Positions 17,431 through 26,987 of a stretch of DNA of 64,000 nt are shown here, one piece after another. Within the stretch, counting starts at the first letter, position 1. Each line of letters begins with the position of its first letter. The translations under genes were made by a program, and so were the position numbers. A model generated the notes under the pieces. The model saw nothing but the letters and a program-made list of their open reading frames with translations, searched no databases and was not told the DNA's origin. The stretch comes from Neorhizobium sp. NCHU2750 (GTDB lineage Bacteria; Pseudomonadota; Alphaproteobacteria; Rhizobiales; Rhizobiaceae). The stretch is from positions 3,790,001-3,854,000 of the forward strand of contig NZ_CP030827.1 of NCBI RefSeq assembly GCF_003597675.1, given 5' to 3'.

Positions 17431-18354
17431 CTATTGGCCGATGGCACCCTTGAGCGCAAGCGCATCGGACCTGATCTCCTCCATGATCCAGTCGCGGAAG
17501 GCGACGAGCGGCGGATAGCTCACCCGGTCGGGCAGGTAGGCAAGGTAATATTGCCCGGTCGGCATCGCCAGCCCCTCGGCCGCCTGCACCAATTGCCCTT
17601 CCTCCAGTTCGCGCGCAATCAGGAAGCGGGGAAGCAACGCAGCGCCGAGCCCGGCACGCGCCGCCTCCACCATGGTGGTGAACTGGTCGAACAGCATGCC
17701 GTGGACCGCATCGAAGGCCACGCCGTTTCGGTTGAACCACAATTCCCAGGCATCGGGGCGGGTACTCAGATGCAGAAGCGGCGCACGCAGGATATCGGCA
17801 GGTGTCGAAATGGCGTGCCGTGCCTTGAAATCCGGACTGCAGGCCGGCACCGTGTCCTCGTCCATCAGATGCGTCAAAGCCGCTCCCGGCCAGCGTGCAG
17901 CACCGAAATGAATGGCCGCATCCAGCGTGTCGAAGCGAAAATCGAATGGCTCCAGCCGCGTGATCAGGTTGACGACCATGCCCGGATGCAGGTCGAGAAA
18001 CCGGCCGATGCGCGGCGTAAGCCAGCGCGTTCCGAAAAACGGCAAGATGGCGAGATTGAGCGTACCGCCGGCCGGATTGGCCCTCAGATTGAGCGAGGCG
18101 TTCGATATGCGCCGCAGCGCCTCGCGCACCTCGCGCGCATAGCTGTCGCCCGCAAGCGTCAGCTTTATCGTCTGCCGCTCGCGCAGGAAAAGCGCCACCC
18201 CGAGCTGCTTCTCAAGCGCCGAGATCTGCCGGCTGACCGCACTCTGGGTCAGGCCCAGTTCGTTGGCAGCAGCCGTGACGCTGCCGGTGCGGGCAGCGGC
18301 CTCGAATGCGGACAATAGCGAAAAGGACGGAAGAAACCGTCTTGGCGGCAGCAT
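17431..18354 (-). CDS. LysR-family transcriptional regulator
   Basis: 307 aa. N-terminal winged HTH (residues 10-70: A-F-E-A-A-A-R-T-G-S-V-T-A-A-A-N-E-L, then T-Q-S-A-V-S-R-Q-I) and a periplasmic-binding-protein-like effector domain from about residue 95. The GcvA-like layout is typical of amino-acid catabolism regulators. It is transcribed divergently from the oxidase-ALDH7 operon, with 99 bp between starts, so it very likely controls that operon. Its SD (GGAGG) lies inside a perfect inverted repeat at 18355-18375, suggesting negative autoregulation. Confidence 0.93.
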   Translation of the reverse strand: MLPPRRFLPSFSLLSAFEAAARTGSVTAAANELGLTQSAVSRQISALEKQLGVALFLRERQTIKLTLAGDSYAREVREALRRISNASLNLRANPAGGTLNLAILPFFGTRWLTPRIGRFLDLHPGMVVNLITRLEPFDFRFDTLDAAIHFGAARWPGAALTHLMDEDTVPACSPDFKARHAISTPADILRAPLLHLSTRPDAWELWFNRNGVAFDAVHGMLFDQFTTMVEAARAGLGAALLPRFLIARELEEGQLVQAAEGLAMPTGQYYLAYLPDRVSYPPLVAFRDWIMEEIRSDALALKGAIGQ

Positions 18355-18375
18355 GTCATTCCTCCAGCGAATGAC
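18355..18375. promoter_or_regulatory. Candidate LysR operator overlapping the regulator's ribosome-binding site
   Basis: GTCATTC (18355-18361) and GAATGAC (18369-18375) form a perfect 7-bp inverted repeat with a 7-bp spacer, abutting the LysR start codon. Size and symmetry suit a LysR recognition site. The activation-type site for the divergent operon would be expected nearer 18400. Confidence 0.5.
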
Positions 18376-18453
18376 CTGTTGAGATTATGTCGATATTCAC
18401 CGCCAAATCCGCTCTGTAAAGTCGCCCTAACAATAAAATCCGGGAACTTTTTC

Positions 18454-19737
18454 ATGTTGAATGATCCACGCTCGCACGGCCTCTGGGAGAGGACCGCGCC
18501 GCCCGCGCCTGCGACGTCTTCCCTCAGAGGAAATGTCGGCGCGGATGTCGTGATCGTCGGTGGCGGTTATACCGGCCTGTCGGCGGCCCTCCACCTTGCC
18601 GAACGTGGTACCAGTGTCGTGCTGCTGGAAGCAACGGAAGTCGGTTTCGGTGGCGCTGGCCGCAATGTCGGCCTCATCAATGCCGGCATGTGGGTCATGC
18701 CCGATGATTTCCCGAAGGAACTTGGTGAGCATTACGGCGAACGCGCCCTCGATCTGCTCGGCAACGGCCCCTATCTGGTGCGTGAGCTGATCGAAAAGCA
18801 TGGCATCGCCTGCGAACTCGAAACCAGCGGCACGCTGCACTGCGCCGTCGGCGCAGAAGGCATGACGGAGCTCGAAGAACGCGCCCGCCAGTGGCAGAAG
18901 CGCGGCGCAGCCGTCACCATGCTCGACGCCGCAGAGACCGAGCGCCGGATCGGCACCAAGGCCTATGCCGGATCGCTGCTCGACATGCGCGCCGGCACCC
19001 TGCAGCCGCTCGCCTATGCCCGCGGGCTGGCCCACGCGGCAATCAAGGCCGGAGCCACGATCCATACCGGCAGCGCCGTGATCGCCACCGGTGAGACGAA
19101 CGGCAAGAAAATCGTCAAGACGGCACAGGGCGAAGTCTCCGCCGACTGGATCATCGTTGCCAGCGATGCCTATTCGACCGGGCCCTGGGAACAGGTTCGC
19201 CGCGAACAGGTTCATCTTCCCTATTTTAACTTCGCCACCAAGCCGCTTTCGGCAAACCTGCGCCAGACGGTACTGCCGCAATCGGAAGGCTGCTGGGATA
19301 CCAAGGAGGTTCTCTCCTCCTTCCGCATGGACAAGGCGGGACGGCTCGTTTTCGGTTCGGTCGGTGCATTGCGCGGAACCGGCCTTGCCGTCCACAAGGC
19401 ATGGGCGCGGCGCTCGCTGAAGCGGCTTTTCCCGCAGCTGGCAGACGTCGAATTCGAAGCGGAATGGTACGGCCGCATCGGCATGACGGACAATGCCCTG
19501 CCGCGCTTCCACCGGTTTGGTCATAAGGTCATCGGCTTTTCCGGCTATAACGGCCGCGGCATTTCGCCGGGCACGAATTTCGGCAAGGTTCTGGCACAGC
19601 ATATCCTCGGCGAGATCGCCGAAACGGATCTGCCGCTGCCGCTGACCGAGGTAAGGGAACCGAGCTTCCGCCCGCTCAAGGAAGCCTATTACGAGGCAGG
19701 AGCCCAGATCGCCCATTTTACCGGCGAACGCTTCTGA
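18454..19737 (+). CDS. amaA: FAD-dependent amine oxidase (DAO family), probable L-pipecolate oxidase
   Basis: 427 aa from ATG 18454 (the frame is open from 18379). N-terminal DAO domain with dinucleotide-binding motif V-I-V-G-G-G-Y-T-G-L-S-A-A-L-H-L-A (about residues 30-46), then E-A of the second strand. The C-terminal half has the P-R-F-H...G-Y-N-G-R-G-I-S flavin contact typical of gamma-glutamylputrescine oxidase/pipecolate oxidase proteins. Next to an ALDH7-type semialdehyde dehydrogenase, the most economical role is oxidation of pipecolate to piperideine-6-carboxylate in lysine catabolism. Polyamine oxidation is the alternative. It is first in an operon facing a LysR regulator. Confidence 0.75.
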   Translation: MLNDPRSHGLWERTAPPAPATSSLRGNVGADVVIVGGGYTGLSAALHLAERGTSVVLLEATEVGFGGAGRNVGLINAGMWVMPDDFPKELGEHYGERALDLLGNGPYLVRELIEKHGIACELETSGTLHCAVGAEGMTELEERARQWQKRGAAVTMLDAAETERRIGTKAYAGSLLDMRAGTLQPLAYARGLAHAAIKAGATIHTGSAVIATGETNGKKIVKTAQGEVSADWIIVASDAYSTGPWEQVRREQVHLPYFNFATKPLSANLRQTVLPQSEGCWDTKEVLSSFRMDKAGRLVFGSVGALRGTGLAVHKAWARRSLKRLFPQLADVEFEAEWYGRIGMTDNALPRFHRFGHKVIGFSGYNGRGISPGTNFGKVLAQHILGEIAETDLPLPLTEVREPSFRPLKEAYYEAGAQIAHFTGERF

Positions 19738-19820
19738 CCGAAACTAATCTCTGCGGCGATGTTGCGAAACCGCCGCCGACTTGTAGATTGACCCCGAAAT
19801 TTCGACACCCGGAGACAGAC

Positions 19821-21362
19821 ATGACGCTCGCCAAACTCGACCTCGCCGCCGAAGTGGACAAGATCTTTGCAGATCTCGGCGTTGCCACAAGCCAGTACAA
19901 GGGTGGCACGCTCACCGTCCGTTCGCCGATATCGGGCACCGAAATCGGCAAGCTGCCGGAAATCAGCGCCGCCGACACGAAGAAGGCGATCGACGCTGCC
20001 CATCGAGCCTTTCTCGAATGGCGCCTCGTACCTGGCCCGAAGCGCGGCGAACTGATCCGCCTTCTCGGCGAGGAACTGCGCGCAGCCAAGGCTGCACTCG
20101 GTCGTCTCGTCTCGATCGAAGTCGGCAAGGTAACCTCCGAAGGCCTTGGCGAAGTGCAGGAAATGATCGACATCTGCGATTTCGCCGTCGGCCTCTCCCG
20201 CCAGCTTTACGGCCTGACGATCGCCACCGAGCGCTCCGAGCACCGGATGATGGAAACCTGGCATCCGCTTGGCGCCATCGGCATCATTTCCGCCTTCAAC
20301 TTCCCGGTTGCCGTCTGGTCCTGGAATGCGGCGCTCGCTATCGTCTGCGGCAACTCCATCATCTGGAAGCCGTCGGAAAAGACGCCTCTGACGGCACTTG
20401 CCAGCCAGGCCATCTTCGACAAGGCCGTCGCCCGTTACGTCGCCGATGGCGGCAAGGCGCCCAAAAACCTCTCGACGCTGCTGATCGGCGGCCGCGAGAT
20501 CGGCGAAGTCCTGGTCGACCACGAGAAGGTTCCGCTGGTTTCCGCTACCGGCTCGACCCGCATGGGTCGCGAAGTGGGTCCGAAGCTTGCCCAGCGCTTC
20601 GCCCGCTCGATCCTCGAACTCGGCGGCAACAATGCTGCGATCGTCACCCCGACCGCCGATCTCGACCTGACGCTGCGCGGTGTCGCCTTTGCCGCCATGG
20701 GCACGGCCGGCCAGCGCTGCACGACGCTTCGCCGTCTCTTCGTCCATGACAGCGTCTACGACGCATTGGTTCCGCGTCTCGCCAAGGCCTACCAGTCGGT
20801 TACGATAGGTTCGCCGCTCGAAAACGGCAATCTGGTCGGCCCGCTGATCGACAAGACCGCCTTCGACAAGATGCAGTCCGCCCTTGAGGCAGCCAAGGCT
20901 GCCGGTGGCAAGGTTGTCGGCGGCGAGCGTGTTCTCGATGGCGAAGCTGCAGACGCCTATTATGTCCGCCCGGCAATCGTCGAAATGCCGACCCAGACCG
21001 GTCCGGTGAAGGACGAAACCTTCGCGCCGATCCTCTACGTGATGAAATATTCGAGCTTCGAGGAAGCGTTGGAACTGCATAACGGCGTGCCGCAGGGCCT
21101 ATCGTCGTCGATCTTCACCAACGACATGCGCGAAGCCGAAATCTTTGTCTCTGCCAGCGGTTCGGACTGCGGCATCGCCAACGTCAATATCGGCCCTTCG
21201 GGTGCCGAAATCGGTGGCGCGTTCGGCGGCGAAAAGGAAACCGGCGGCGGCCGCGAATCCGGCTCGGACGCCTGGAGAGCCTATATGCGCCGTGCCACCA
21301 ACACCCTGAACTACGGCCGTACCCTGCCGCTGGCACAGGGTGTCAAGTTCGACATCGAGTAA
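19821..21362 (+). CDS. amaB: ALDH7-family aldehyde dehydrogenase, probable alpha-aminoadipate semialdehyde dehydrogenase
   Basis: 513 aa from ATG 19821 (GGAGA 5 bases upstream). Oxidises an aldehyde with NAD+. Catalytic Cys is in G-Q-R-C-T-T-L-R-R and the general-base Glu in L-E-L-G-G-N-N-A. The N-N-A rather than N-P-A, plus W-H-P-L-G-A-I-G-I-I-S-A-F-N-F-P and the C-terminal G-G-G-R-E-S-G-S-D-A-W, mark the ALDH7 (antiquitin/AmaB) group. With the oxidase upstream it would complete pipecolate to alpha-aminoadipate. It overlaps or abuts the next gene, consistent with co-transcription. Confidence 0.88.
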   Translation: MTLAKLDLAAEVDKIFADLGVATSQYKGGTLTVRSPISGTEIGKLPEISAADTKKAIDAAHRAFLEWRLVPGPKRGELIRLLGEELRAAKAALGRLVSIEVGKVTSEGLGEVQEMIDICDFAVGLSRQLYGLTIATERSEHRMMETWHPLGAIGIISAFNFPVAVWSWNAALAIVCGNSIIWKPSEKTPLTALASQAIFDKAVARYVADGGKAPKNLSTLLIGGREIGEVLVDHEKVPLVSATGSTRMGREVGPKLAQRFARSILELGGNNAAIVTPTADLDLTLRGVAFAAMGTAGQRCTTLRRLFVHDSVYDALVPRLAKAYQSVTIGSPLENGNLVGPLIDKTAFDKMQSALEAAKAAGGKVVGGERVLDGEAADAYYVRPAIVEMPTQTGPVKDETFAPILYVMKYSSFEEALELHNGVPQGLSSSIFTNDMREAEIFVSASGSDCGIANVNIGPSGAEIGGAFGGEKETGGGRESGSDAWRAYMRRATNTLNYGRTLPLAQGVKFDIE

Positions 21363-21372
21363 CGAAAACGCC

Positions 21373-22368
21373 GTGGCGCCGCTCAATCTCCTGACCGATA
21401 TCGAGGGCGTGGCCGTTGGCCATGCCACCGATCTCGCGCTCGGCTCCGGCGTCACGGCCATCATCTTCGACGAGCCGGCGATTGCCTCCGGCTCGGTTCT
21501 CGGCGGCGCACCGGGCGGCCGCGATACAGCCCTTCTCGACCCGTCGATGACGGTCCAGTCCGTCGATGCCTTCGTGCTTTCGGGCGGTTCCGCCTTCGGC
21601 CTTGATGCCGCCGGCGGCGTGCAGGCAGGCCTTCGCCAGATCGGCCGCGGATTCGAGGTCAGCACGGCCAAGGTTCCGATCGTGCCGCAGGCGATCCTGA
21701 TGGACCTCCTGAACGGCGGCAACAAGGACTGGGGCCTCCATTCCCCCTATCGCGACATGGGCTACGACGCCTTCACGGCCGCCGGCAAAGGCGCTTTCGC
21801 TCTCGGCACGGTCGGGGCCGGCACGGGCGCCACCACTGCCACCTTCAAGGGCGGCATCGGTTCCGCAAGCGCTGCAACATCCTCCGGCCACACGATCGGC
21901 GCCCTGCTCGCCGTCAATGCCATGGGTTCGGCAACCATTGGCAATGGTCCGCATTTCTGGGCAGCCCCGTTCGAAAAGAACGGCGAATTTGGTGGCCTCG
22001 GCCAGCCGCAACACTTCACCGACAATGACACCGCCATGCGCATCAAGGGTGTGAAGCTGAAGGCAACGACGATCGGCGTGATCGTTACCGACGCAGTGTT
22101 GACCAAGGCACAGGCTCACCGTCTCTCGATCATGGCCCATGACGGCCTCGCCCGCGCCGTGCTGCCTGCACACTTGCCGGGCGACGGCGACACGATGTTC
22201 TCCGCCGCAACCGGCCAAAAGCCGCTCGCCGACATGGCCGCTTTCGCCGAACTCTGCCATCTGGCGACACTGGTCACTGCACGCGCCGTGGCCCGCGGTG
22301 TTTATGAAGCGACTGCCTTGCCCGTTTTGAATGCACAGGCCGCGTGGCGGGATAAATTCACCGGCTAA
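21373..22368 (+). CDS. P1-family (DmpA/BapA-type) N-terminal nucleophile aminopeptidase
   Basis: Autoprocessing Ntn hydrolase releasing N-terminal (including D- or beta-) amino acids. 331 aa if GTG 21373 is used; GTG 21340, overlapping the ALDH stop, is the alternative, and neither has a strong SD. Family marks: N-L-L-T-D-I-E-G-V-A-V-G-H-A-T at the start, S-G-G-S-A-F-G-L-D-A-A-G-G-V, and G-T-V-G-A-G-T-G-A-T. The nucleophile lies further on, before the beta-subunit. It is third in the amaA-amaB operon, so it may feed substrate, but that is inference. Its 3' end overlaps convergent cobC by 4 bp. Confidence 0.85.
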   Translation: MAPLNLLTDIEGVAVGHATDLALGSGVTAIIFDEPAIASGSVLGGAPGGRDTALLDPSMTVQSVDAFVLSGGSAFGLDAAGGVQAGLRQIGRGFEVSTAKVPIVPQAILMDLLNGGNKDWGLHSPYRDMGYDAFTAAGKGAFALGTVGAGTGATTATFKGGIGSASAATSSGHTIGALLAVNAMGSATIGNGPHFWAAPFEKNGEFGGLGQPQHFTDNDTAMRIKGVKLKATTIGVIVTDAVLTKAQAHRLSIMAHDGLARAVLPAHLPGDGDTMFSAATGQKPLADMAAFAELCHLATLVTARAVARGVYEATALPVLNAQAAWRDKFTG

Positions 22369-23384
22369 AAGCTTTTCAGCGCTTCTTCCAATCTCCGCCA
22401 GCCACTCTCATCCGGCAGGCCGATCCGTAAGTCATCCGGTCGCTCATCGAAGCGTCTGGTCATGATGCCACGACGTCCGAGATGCTGGTAGAGTGCCTGA
22501 GCACGAGGGTCCCGGACAAGGCAGAACAACGATGTCCCACCATGAATGGCGATGCCTGCATCGTGCAGGCACGCCTGAAGAGTAGCGGCCTCCGTGCCAA
22601 GCCGCTCCCGCATCTGGATCTGCCATTCCCGATCGGCAAGCGCCTCACGCGCGACATGCAAAGCGGGCCCGGAAACGGCCCAGGGGCCAAGCCGCGTCTC
22701 GATCGTCCTTACTATCTCCGGCTGGGCAATCGCAAAGCCGAGCCTCAGGCCCGCCATGCCATAGAACTTACCGAAGGAGCGCAGCACCAGCACGCCGCCG
22801 TCACCGACCATGCCGGCAAGGCTTTCTGCTTCCGACACATCCACAAAAGCCTCGTCCACCACCAGCAATCCACCCTTGGCGCGCATGACGGAGGCAAGCG
22901 CCAGCAGATCGTCCCGCTTCACCATGCGGCCGGTCGGATTGTTGGGATTGACGATGATGGCAAGATCGGCCTGCTCCATCCGGCAAAGCTCGTCCGTCTC
23001 AGTCACGTCGAACCCGGCAAGCCTTGCCGCGCGGGCATGCTCGGCATAGGTGGGCGACAGGACGGCGGCTTTTCGCCCGCCTATCAGACTTGCGACAATC
23101 GGCAGCAGGATCTGCGTGCCCGGCCCCGCTGCAATATGGGCCGCAGAGGCAGCACCATAAGCATTGGCCGCGACTGTCTTGAGGTCATCCAGCATTGCAG
23201 GCTCGGGCAGGCGCGCAAAAACATTGCCGGGAATTGGTGAATGCGGATAGGAATGCGGATTGATGCCGGTCGACAGATCGATCCACGGCTCTGGCGCTTC
23301 AGGAAACAGCGCGCGGGCCTTGGCAAGATTTCCACCGTGCTGGATCGGGTCGCCCACATCAGAGCCCATATCAGAGATTGCCAC
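22365..23384 (-). CDS. cobC: Threonine-phosphate decarboxylase
   Basis: PLP enzyme of the aspartate-aminotransferase fold supplying (R)-1-amino-2-propanol phosphate for the nucleotide loop of cobalamin. 339 aa from GTG 23384 (AAGGA about 8 bases upstream); ATG 23369 is possible. Seen: Q-H-G-G-N-L near the N-terminus, I-V-N-P-N-N-P-T-G-R, D-E-A-F-V-D, the PLP lysine in S-F-G-K-F-Y-G-M-A-G-L-R-L-G, and R-I-G-L-P at the C-terminus. Only 4 bp separate its start from the divergent cobD start. Confidence 0.93.
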   Translation of the reverse strand: MAISDMGSDVGDPIQHGGNLAKARALFPEAPEPWIDLSTGINPHSYPHSPIPGNVFARLPEPAMLDDLKTVAANAYGAASAAHIAAGPGTQILLPIVASLIGGRKAAVLSPTYAEHARAARLAGFDVTETDELCRMEQADLAIIVNPNNPTGRMVKRDDLLALASVMRAKGGLLVVDEAFVDVSEAESLAGMVGDGGVLVLRSFGKFYGMAGLRLGFAIAQPEIVRTIETRLGPWAVSGPALHVAREALADREWQIQMRERLGTEAATLQACLHDAGIAIHGGTSLFCLVRDPRAQALYQHLGRRGIMTRRFDERPDDLRIGLPDESGWRRLEEALKSF

Positions 23385-23388
23385 TGAA

Positions 23389-24354
23389 ATGTTCCTTCTC
23401 GCATTCTTCGCGCTGATCGTAGAGCGCTTTACCGGCTACCCGGACTGGCTGTTCAGGTTGATCGGCCATCCCGTGACCTGGATCGGCCGGCTGATATCCG
23501 ACCTCGACAGGCGATGGAACCGGGAAGCCGACGATTTCGCCACCCGCAAGAATATGGGCATCAGGGCGCTGGCCGTCATCCTTGTCATCGTCATCCTGAT
23601 CGCCTTTGCGGTGCAAAAGGTTCTTCTCGTCCTGCCGCTCGGACCGATCCTGCTCTTGCTGGTGGCCGCAAGCCTTCCGGCGCAGAAAAGCCTGGAGCGG
23701 CATGTGCGTGAGGTTGCCTCCTCGCTCAAGCATCGCGGCCTGCCGGCCGGCCGAATGGCCGTCTCCCGCATCGTCGGCCGCGATGTCGAACAGCTTGACG
23801 AGGCGGCGGTCTGCCGCGCGGCGATCGAAAGCCTGGCGGAAAACTTTTCCGATGGCGTTGTCGCGCCGGCCTTCTGGATGGGAATTGGCGGCCTCCCGGC
23901 CGGTGCCGCCTATAAGGCGGCGAACACCGCCGACAGCATGATCGGCCACCGCTCGCCGCGCCATGAGGCCTTCGGCTGGGCGGCAGCGCGCTTCGACGAT
24001 CTCGTAAATCTGCCTGCCTCGCGGCTGACGGCAGCACTCTTCGTCATCGCCGCCCTCTTCGTCCGTGATGCATCGCCCGGCAACGCCATCAAGGCGATCC
24101 GCCGCGACGCAAAGAACCACCGCTCTCCCAATGCCGGATGGCCGGAAGCCGCCATGGCCGGCGCGCTCGGCATCGCGCTGGCTGGGCCGCGCAGCTATGG
24201 CGGGACGATGATCGAGGCCGGCTACATGGGCGAAGGCGGCCGTACCGAGCTGGTCTACGAGGATATTTACGACGCGCTGAGGATCGCCCGCATCGCCGAC
24301 CTGCTGCTGATCGGCCTCTTCGGCCTCCTGGCGATCGTCATGTGGCAAGTCTGA
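23389..24354 (+). CDS. cobD: Adenosylcobinamide-phosphate synthase (CbiB/CobD family)
   Basis: Integral membrane protein joining the aminopropanol moiety to adenosylcobyric acid. 321 aa from ATG 23389; the upstream open frame lies inside divergent cobC. Marks: [46 protein letters not shown] and [11 protein letters not shown], all typical of CbiB, with about four hydrophobic helices. Its substrate partner is made by CobC next door. Its 3' end overlaps cobQ tail-to-tail by 17 bp. Confidence 0.95.
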   Translation: MFLLAFFALIVERFTGYPDWLFRLIGHPVTWIGRLISDLDRRWNREADDFATRKNMGIRALAVILVIVILIAFAVQKVLLVLPLGPILLLLVAASLPAQKSLERHVREVASSLKHRGLPAGRMAVSRIVGRDVEQLDEAAVCRAAIESLAENFSDGVVAPAFWMGIGGLPAGAAYKAANTADSMIGHRSPRHEAFGWAAARFDDLVNLPASRLTAALFVIAALFVRDASPGNAIKAIRRDAKNHRSPNAGWPEAAMAGALGIALAGPRSYGGTMIEAGYMGEGGRTELVYEDIYDALRIARIADLLLIGLFGLLAIVMWQV

Positions 24355-25795
24355 GCAATCCGGTGAGATCGAGATGCCGCTCCATGTGCGCGGCGAGCCG
24401 ATCGAGAATGGCATCCACATTCGCCTCGTAGTCGAGGCCCGATGACGACCCGCCAAGCCGGGAAAGCCAGGCGGAGCGTTGGCGGTCGTCTGCAAACAGC
24501 CCATGCACATAGGTGCCCATGACCCGGCCATCCGTCGAACGCGCGCCTTCCGCCTGCCCGCCGATCACCGAAAACGGCCGGACGCAATCGACACCGGCCG
24601 TCTGTCCAATATGCATTTCATAGCCGGCAAACGAAATCCCGTCGAAACTGGTGCCGGAAACCGCCTCCAGCCGCTTGGCACCGGAAAGCACCGTCTCCAC
24701 TTCGATGAGGCCGAGGCCGTCGACCGCGCCGGGTGGCCCTTCCGTTCCCTCGGGATCGGACAGACGCCTGCCGAGCATCTGGTAGCCGCCGCAAAGACCG
24801 AGAATTTTTCCGCCGCGCCGGTGATGGGCGGCAATGTCGATATCGAAACCGGCTTCGCGCAGCGCCGCAAGATCCGCAATCGTCGCCTTCGAGCCAACCA
24901 GAAGCACAAGATCGCAATCGCCCGGAATGGCCTCCCCGCGACGCACGCGGATCAATTCCACCTCCGGCTCGGCCTCCAGCGGATCGAGATCGTCGAAATT
25001 GGAAATATGCGGCAGGATCGGTACCGCGATGCGGATTTTCGCATCCGGCTTGCGGGCAAACGACTGGTTCAGACCGAGGGCATCCTCCGCCGGCAGGAGA
25101 GCCGCATCGGCAAAATGCGGCAGAAGCCCGACCGATTGCCAGCCGGTAAACCTCGAGATCAGATCCATCCCCTCGGCAAACAGCGCCGGATCGCCGCGGA
25201 ACCGATTGACGATGAAGCCACGGATCATCGCCGCATCATCCGCATCGATCACGAGTTTCGTCCCCGCGATACTGGCAATGACGCCGCCGCGATCGATATC
25301 GCCGATCAGTATGACCGGCACGTCGGCGGCACGCGCAAAACCCATATTGGCAATGTCGTTCTGGCGCAGATTGATCTCGGACGCGCTGCCCGCACCTTCA
25401 ACGAGAACGAGATCGGCCTTTGCCCGCAGGATCTCGTAGCTTTCCATTACCCGCGACAGCAATCTTGGCTTCAGTTGCTGATATTCCGACGCTTTCGCAT
25501 TGCCTTCCACCCGGCCCTGAACCACGACCTGCGAGCCGATATCGCTTTGCGGCTTCAACAGAACCGGGTTCATGTGGACGCTGAGCGGCACACCCGCCGC
25601 CCGCGCCTGCAAGGCCTGCGCCCGGCCGATCTCACCACCATCGGCCGTCACGGCAGCATTGTTGGACATGTTCTGCGGCTTGAACGGCAAAACCTTGAGA
25701 CCGCGCAGCGTAAACGCGCGCGCCAGGCCGGCGACGATCAGCGACTTGCCCACGTCCGAACCCGTTCCCTGGAACATCAGCGAGCGAGCAGCCAT
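24338..25795 (-). CDS. cobQ: Cobyric acid synthase (amidotransferase)
   Basis: Amidates the b, d, e and g carboxylates of adenosylcobyrinate a,c-diamide with glutamine and ATP. 485 aa, normal length. N-terminal dethiobiotin-synthase-like ATPase ([12 protein letters not shown]-loop, residues 8-18; K-P-Q-N-M-S-N-N) and C-terminal class I-like glutaminase with nucleophile Cys in G-L-C-G-G-Y-Q-M-L and His in T-Y-V-H-G-L-F. cobO lies 3 bp upstream, so the two are co-transcribed. Confidence 0.96.
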   Translation of the reverse strand: MAARSLMFQGTGSDVGKSLIVAGLARAFTLRGLKVLPFKPQNMSNNAAVTADGGEIGRAQALQARAAGVPLSVHMNPVLLKPQSDIGSQVVVQGRVEGNAKASEYQQLKPRLLSRVMESYEILRAKADLVLVEGAGSASEINLRQNDIANMGFARAADVPVILIGDIDRGGVIASIAGTKLVIDADDAAMIRGFIVNRFRGDPALFAEGMDLISRFTGWQSVGLLPHFADAALLPAEDALGLNQSFARKPDAKIRIAVPILPHISNFDDLDPLEAEPEVELIRVRRGEAIPGDCDLVLLVGSKATIADLAALREAGFDIDIAAHHRRGGKILGLCGGYQMLGRRLSDPEGTEGPPGAVDGLGLIEVETVLSGAKRLEAVSGTSFDGISFAGYEMHIGQTAGVDCVRPFSVIGGQAEGARSTDGRVMGTYVHGLFADDRQRSAWLSRLGGSSSGLDYEANVDAILDRLAAHMERHLDLTGLLRLAT

Positions 25796-25798
25796 GGT

Positions 25799-26413
25799 TC
25801 AGAACTCGATACCGGCCTGGGCCTTCACCCCGGCCTTGAAATGGTGCTTGACCAGCGTCATCTCGGTGACGAGATCGGCAGCCTCGATCAGCGCCGGCTT
25901 GGCATTGCGGCCGGTCACGACCACATGCAGGTCGGGGCGCCGCGTCGCGAGCGAAGCAACGACGCTCTCAAGATCGAGATAGTCGTAACGCAGCGCGATA
26001 TTGAGTTCGTCGAGAATGACGAGACCGATCGAGTCGTCGGCCATCAGGTCGAGCGCCTTGGCCCATGCCCTCTCGGCAGCGGCAATGTCCCGCTTGATAT
26101 CCTGGGTTTCCCAGGTGAACCCCTCGCCCATCGTGTGCCAGACGACACGATCGCCGAATGTCGCAAGCGCCGGCTGTTCACCGGTCGACCAGGCGCCCTT
26201 GATGAACTGTACGATGCCGACGCGGCGATTATTGCCGAGCATGCGCAGCGCCAGCCCGAAGGCCGCCGTCGATTTGCCCTTGCCCGGTCCGGTATGGACG
26301 ATGAGAAGCCCTTTTTCGACGGTTTTCTCGGCCACTTCCGCATCCTGAACAGCTTTGCGGTTGACCATCTTGGCGCGATGGCGCTCCTCAGTGGACTGAT
26401 CGATATCCTTCAA
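25799..26413 (-). CDS. cobO: Cob(I)yrinic acid a,c-diamide adenosyltransferase
   Basis: Attaches the 5'-deoxyadenosyl ligand to cobalt. BtuR/CobO family with P-loop G-P-G-K-G-K-S-T-A-A, F-I-K-G-A-W, G-E-G-F-T-W-E-T-Q and L-D-E-L-N-I-A-L-R-Y-D-Y; C-terminus G-V-K-A-Q-A-G-I-E-F as in the family. The start is uncertain: TTG 26413 gives 204 aa and keeps the conserved charged N-terminal stretch R-H-R-A-K-M. ATG 26368 would cut it, and the frame stays open to 26485. First gene of a cobO-cobQ unit, divergent from the riboswitch operon. Confidence 0.92.
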   Translation of the reverse strand: MKDIDQSTEERHRAKMVNRKAVQDAEVAEKTVEKGLLIVHTGPGKGKSTAAFGLALRMLGNNRRVGIVQFIKGAWSTGEQPALATFGDRVVWHTMGEGFTWETQDIKRDIAAAERAWAKALDLMADDSIGLVILDELNIALRYDYLDLESVVASLATRRPDLHVVVTGRNAKPALIEAADLVTEMTLVKHHFKAGVKAQAGIEF

Positions 26414-26649
26414 CCTGCTGCAAGCTCCTGCTTGGGTCCTGACCGGCGGCCGCAAAAGCAACCTGATCCAGCATATGGCCCTCATTCAAATCCGTTACGG
26501 AAAAACCGGGCGGTTGGCGAAGAGCCCGCCACGCCGCCTTGTGTCCGCAACCACCCTCGTGCGTCGGCGACGACTATAGGCAAATCCGTTGCCTCGGCAA
26601 TCGCTTCTGCGACATTGACAGCACCCCGCGGGAGCGCTTACTTGATGGT

Positions 26650-26868
26650 TACGACGGTCTCTTGCCGGCAACGGCAAGGGCTAAGAGAGAATGCGGTGCG
26701 GATTCGGCGTCTTCGCTGGGATCCAATGCCGCGGCTGCCCCCGCAACTGTAGGCGGCGAGCCATCTTGCCAAAGACGCCACTGGAGAGATCCAACCTAGG
26801 AGATAGGGACCGGATCCATCTGGGAAGGCAGGCAGGTGGCGACGACCCGTGAGCCAGGAGACCTGCCG
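26650..26868 (+). promoter_or_regulatory. Cobalamin (B12) riboswitch
   Basis: Class I cobalamin aptamer upstream of DUF1636-cobW-cobN. Hallmarks in order: A-T-G-C-G-G-T-G-C-G-G-A-T-T-C-G-G (about 26691-26707), the invariant GCTGCCCCCGCAACTGT (26734-26750), GCCACTGG (about 26788-26795), and the B12 box AGCCAGGAGACCTGCC (26852-26867). Orientation is plus. Binding of adenosylcobalamin is expected to repress the downstream operon. The 5' boundary is approximate. Confidence 0.95.
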
Positions 26869-26891
26869 TTCCACATTCATGCTTTTCCGGG

Positions 26892-26962
26892 CGGGGTGCT
26901 CCGGGCAAGGCCTTGTTTTCACTGCAGGATGGTCCGCCACCTGTCGCGCACCCCGATTTTTT
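26892..26962 (+). terminator. Probable expression platform (terminator) of the B12 riboswitch
   Basis: CGGGGTGC (26892-26899) can pair with GCACCCCG (26948-26955), which is followed at once by A and a T6 run (26957-26962). The stem closes a large loop and lies between the aptamer and the first ATG at 26988. This is the place for a ligand-controlled terminator. The loop size (48 nt) is unusual, so the pairing needs testing. Confidence 0.55.
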
Positions 26963-26987
26963 GAGAAACCCGGCGGTTTGCGGCCTG

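Noticed and set aside
24479..26752. 757-codon plus-strand frame over cobQ and cobO
   Set aside because: Shadow frame; the minus strand encodes two complete cobalamin enzymes.
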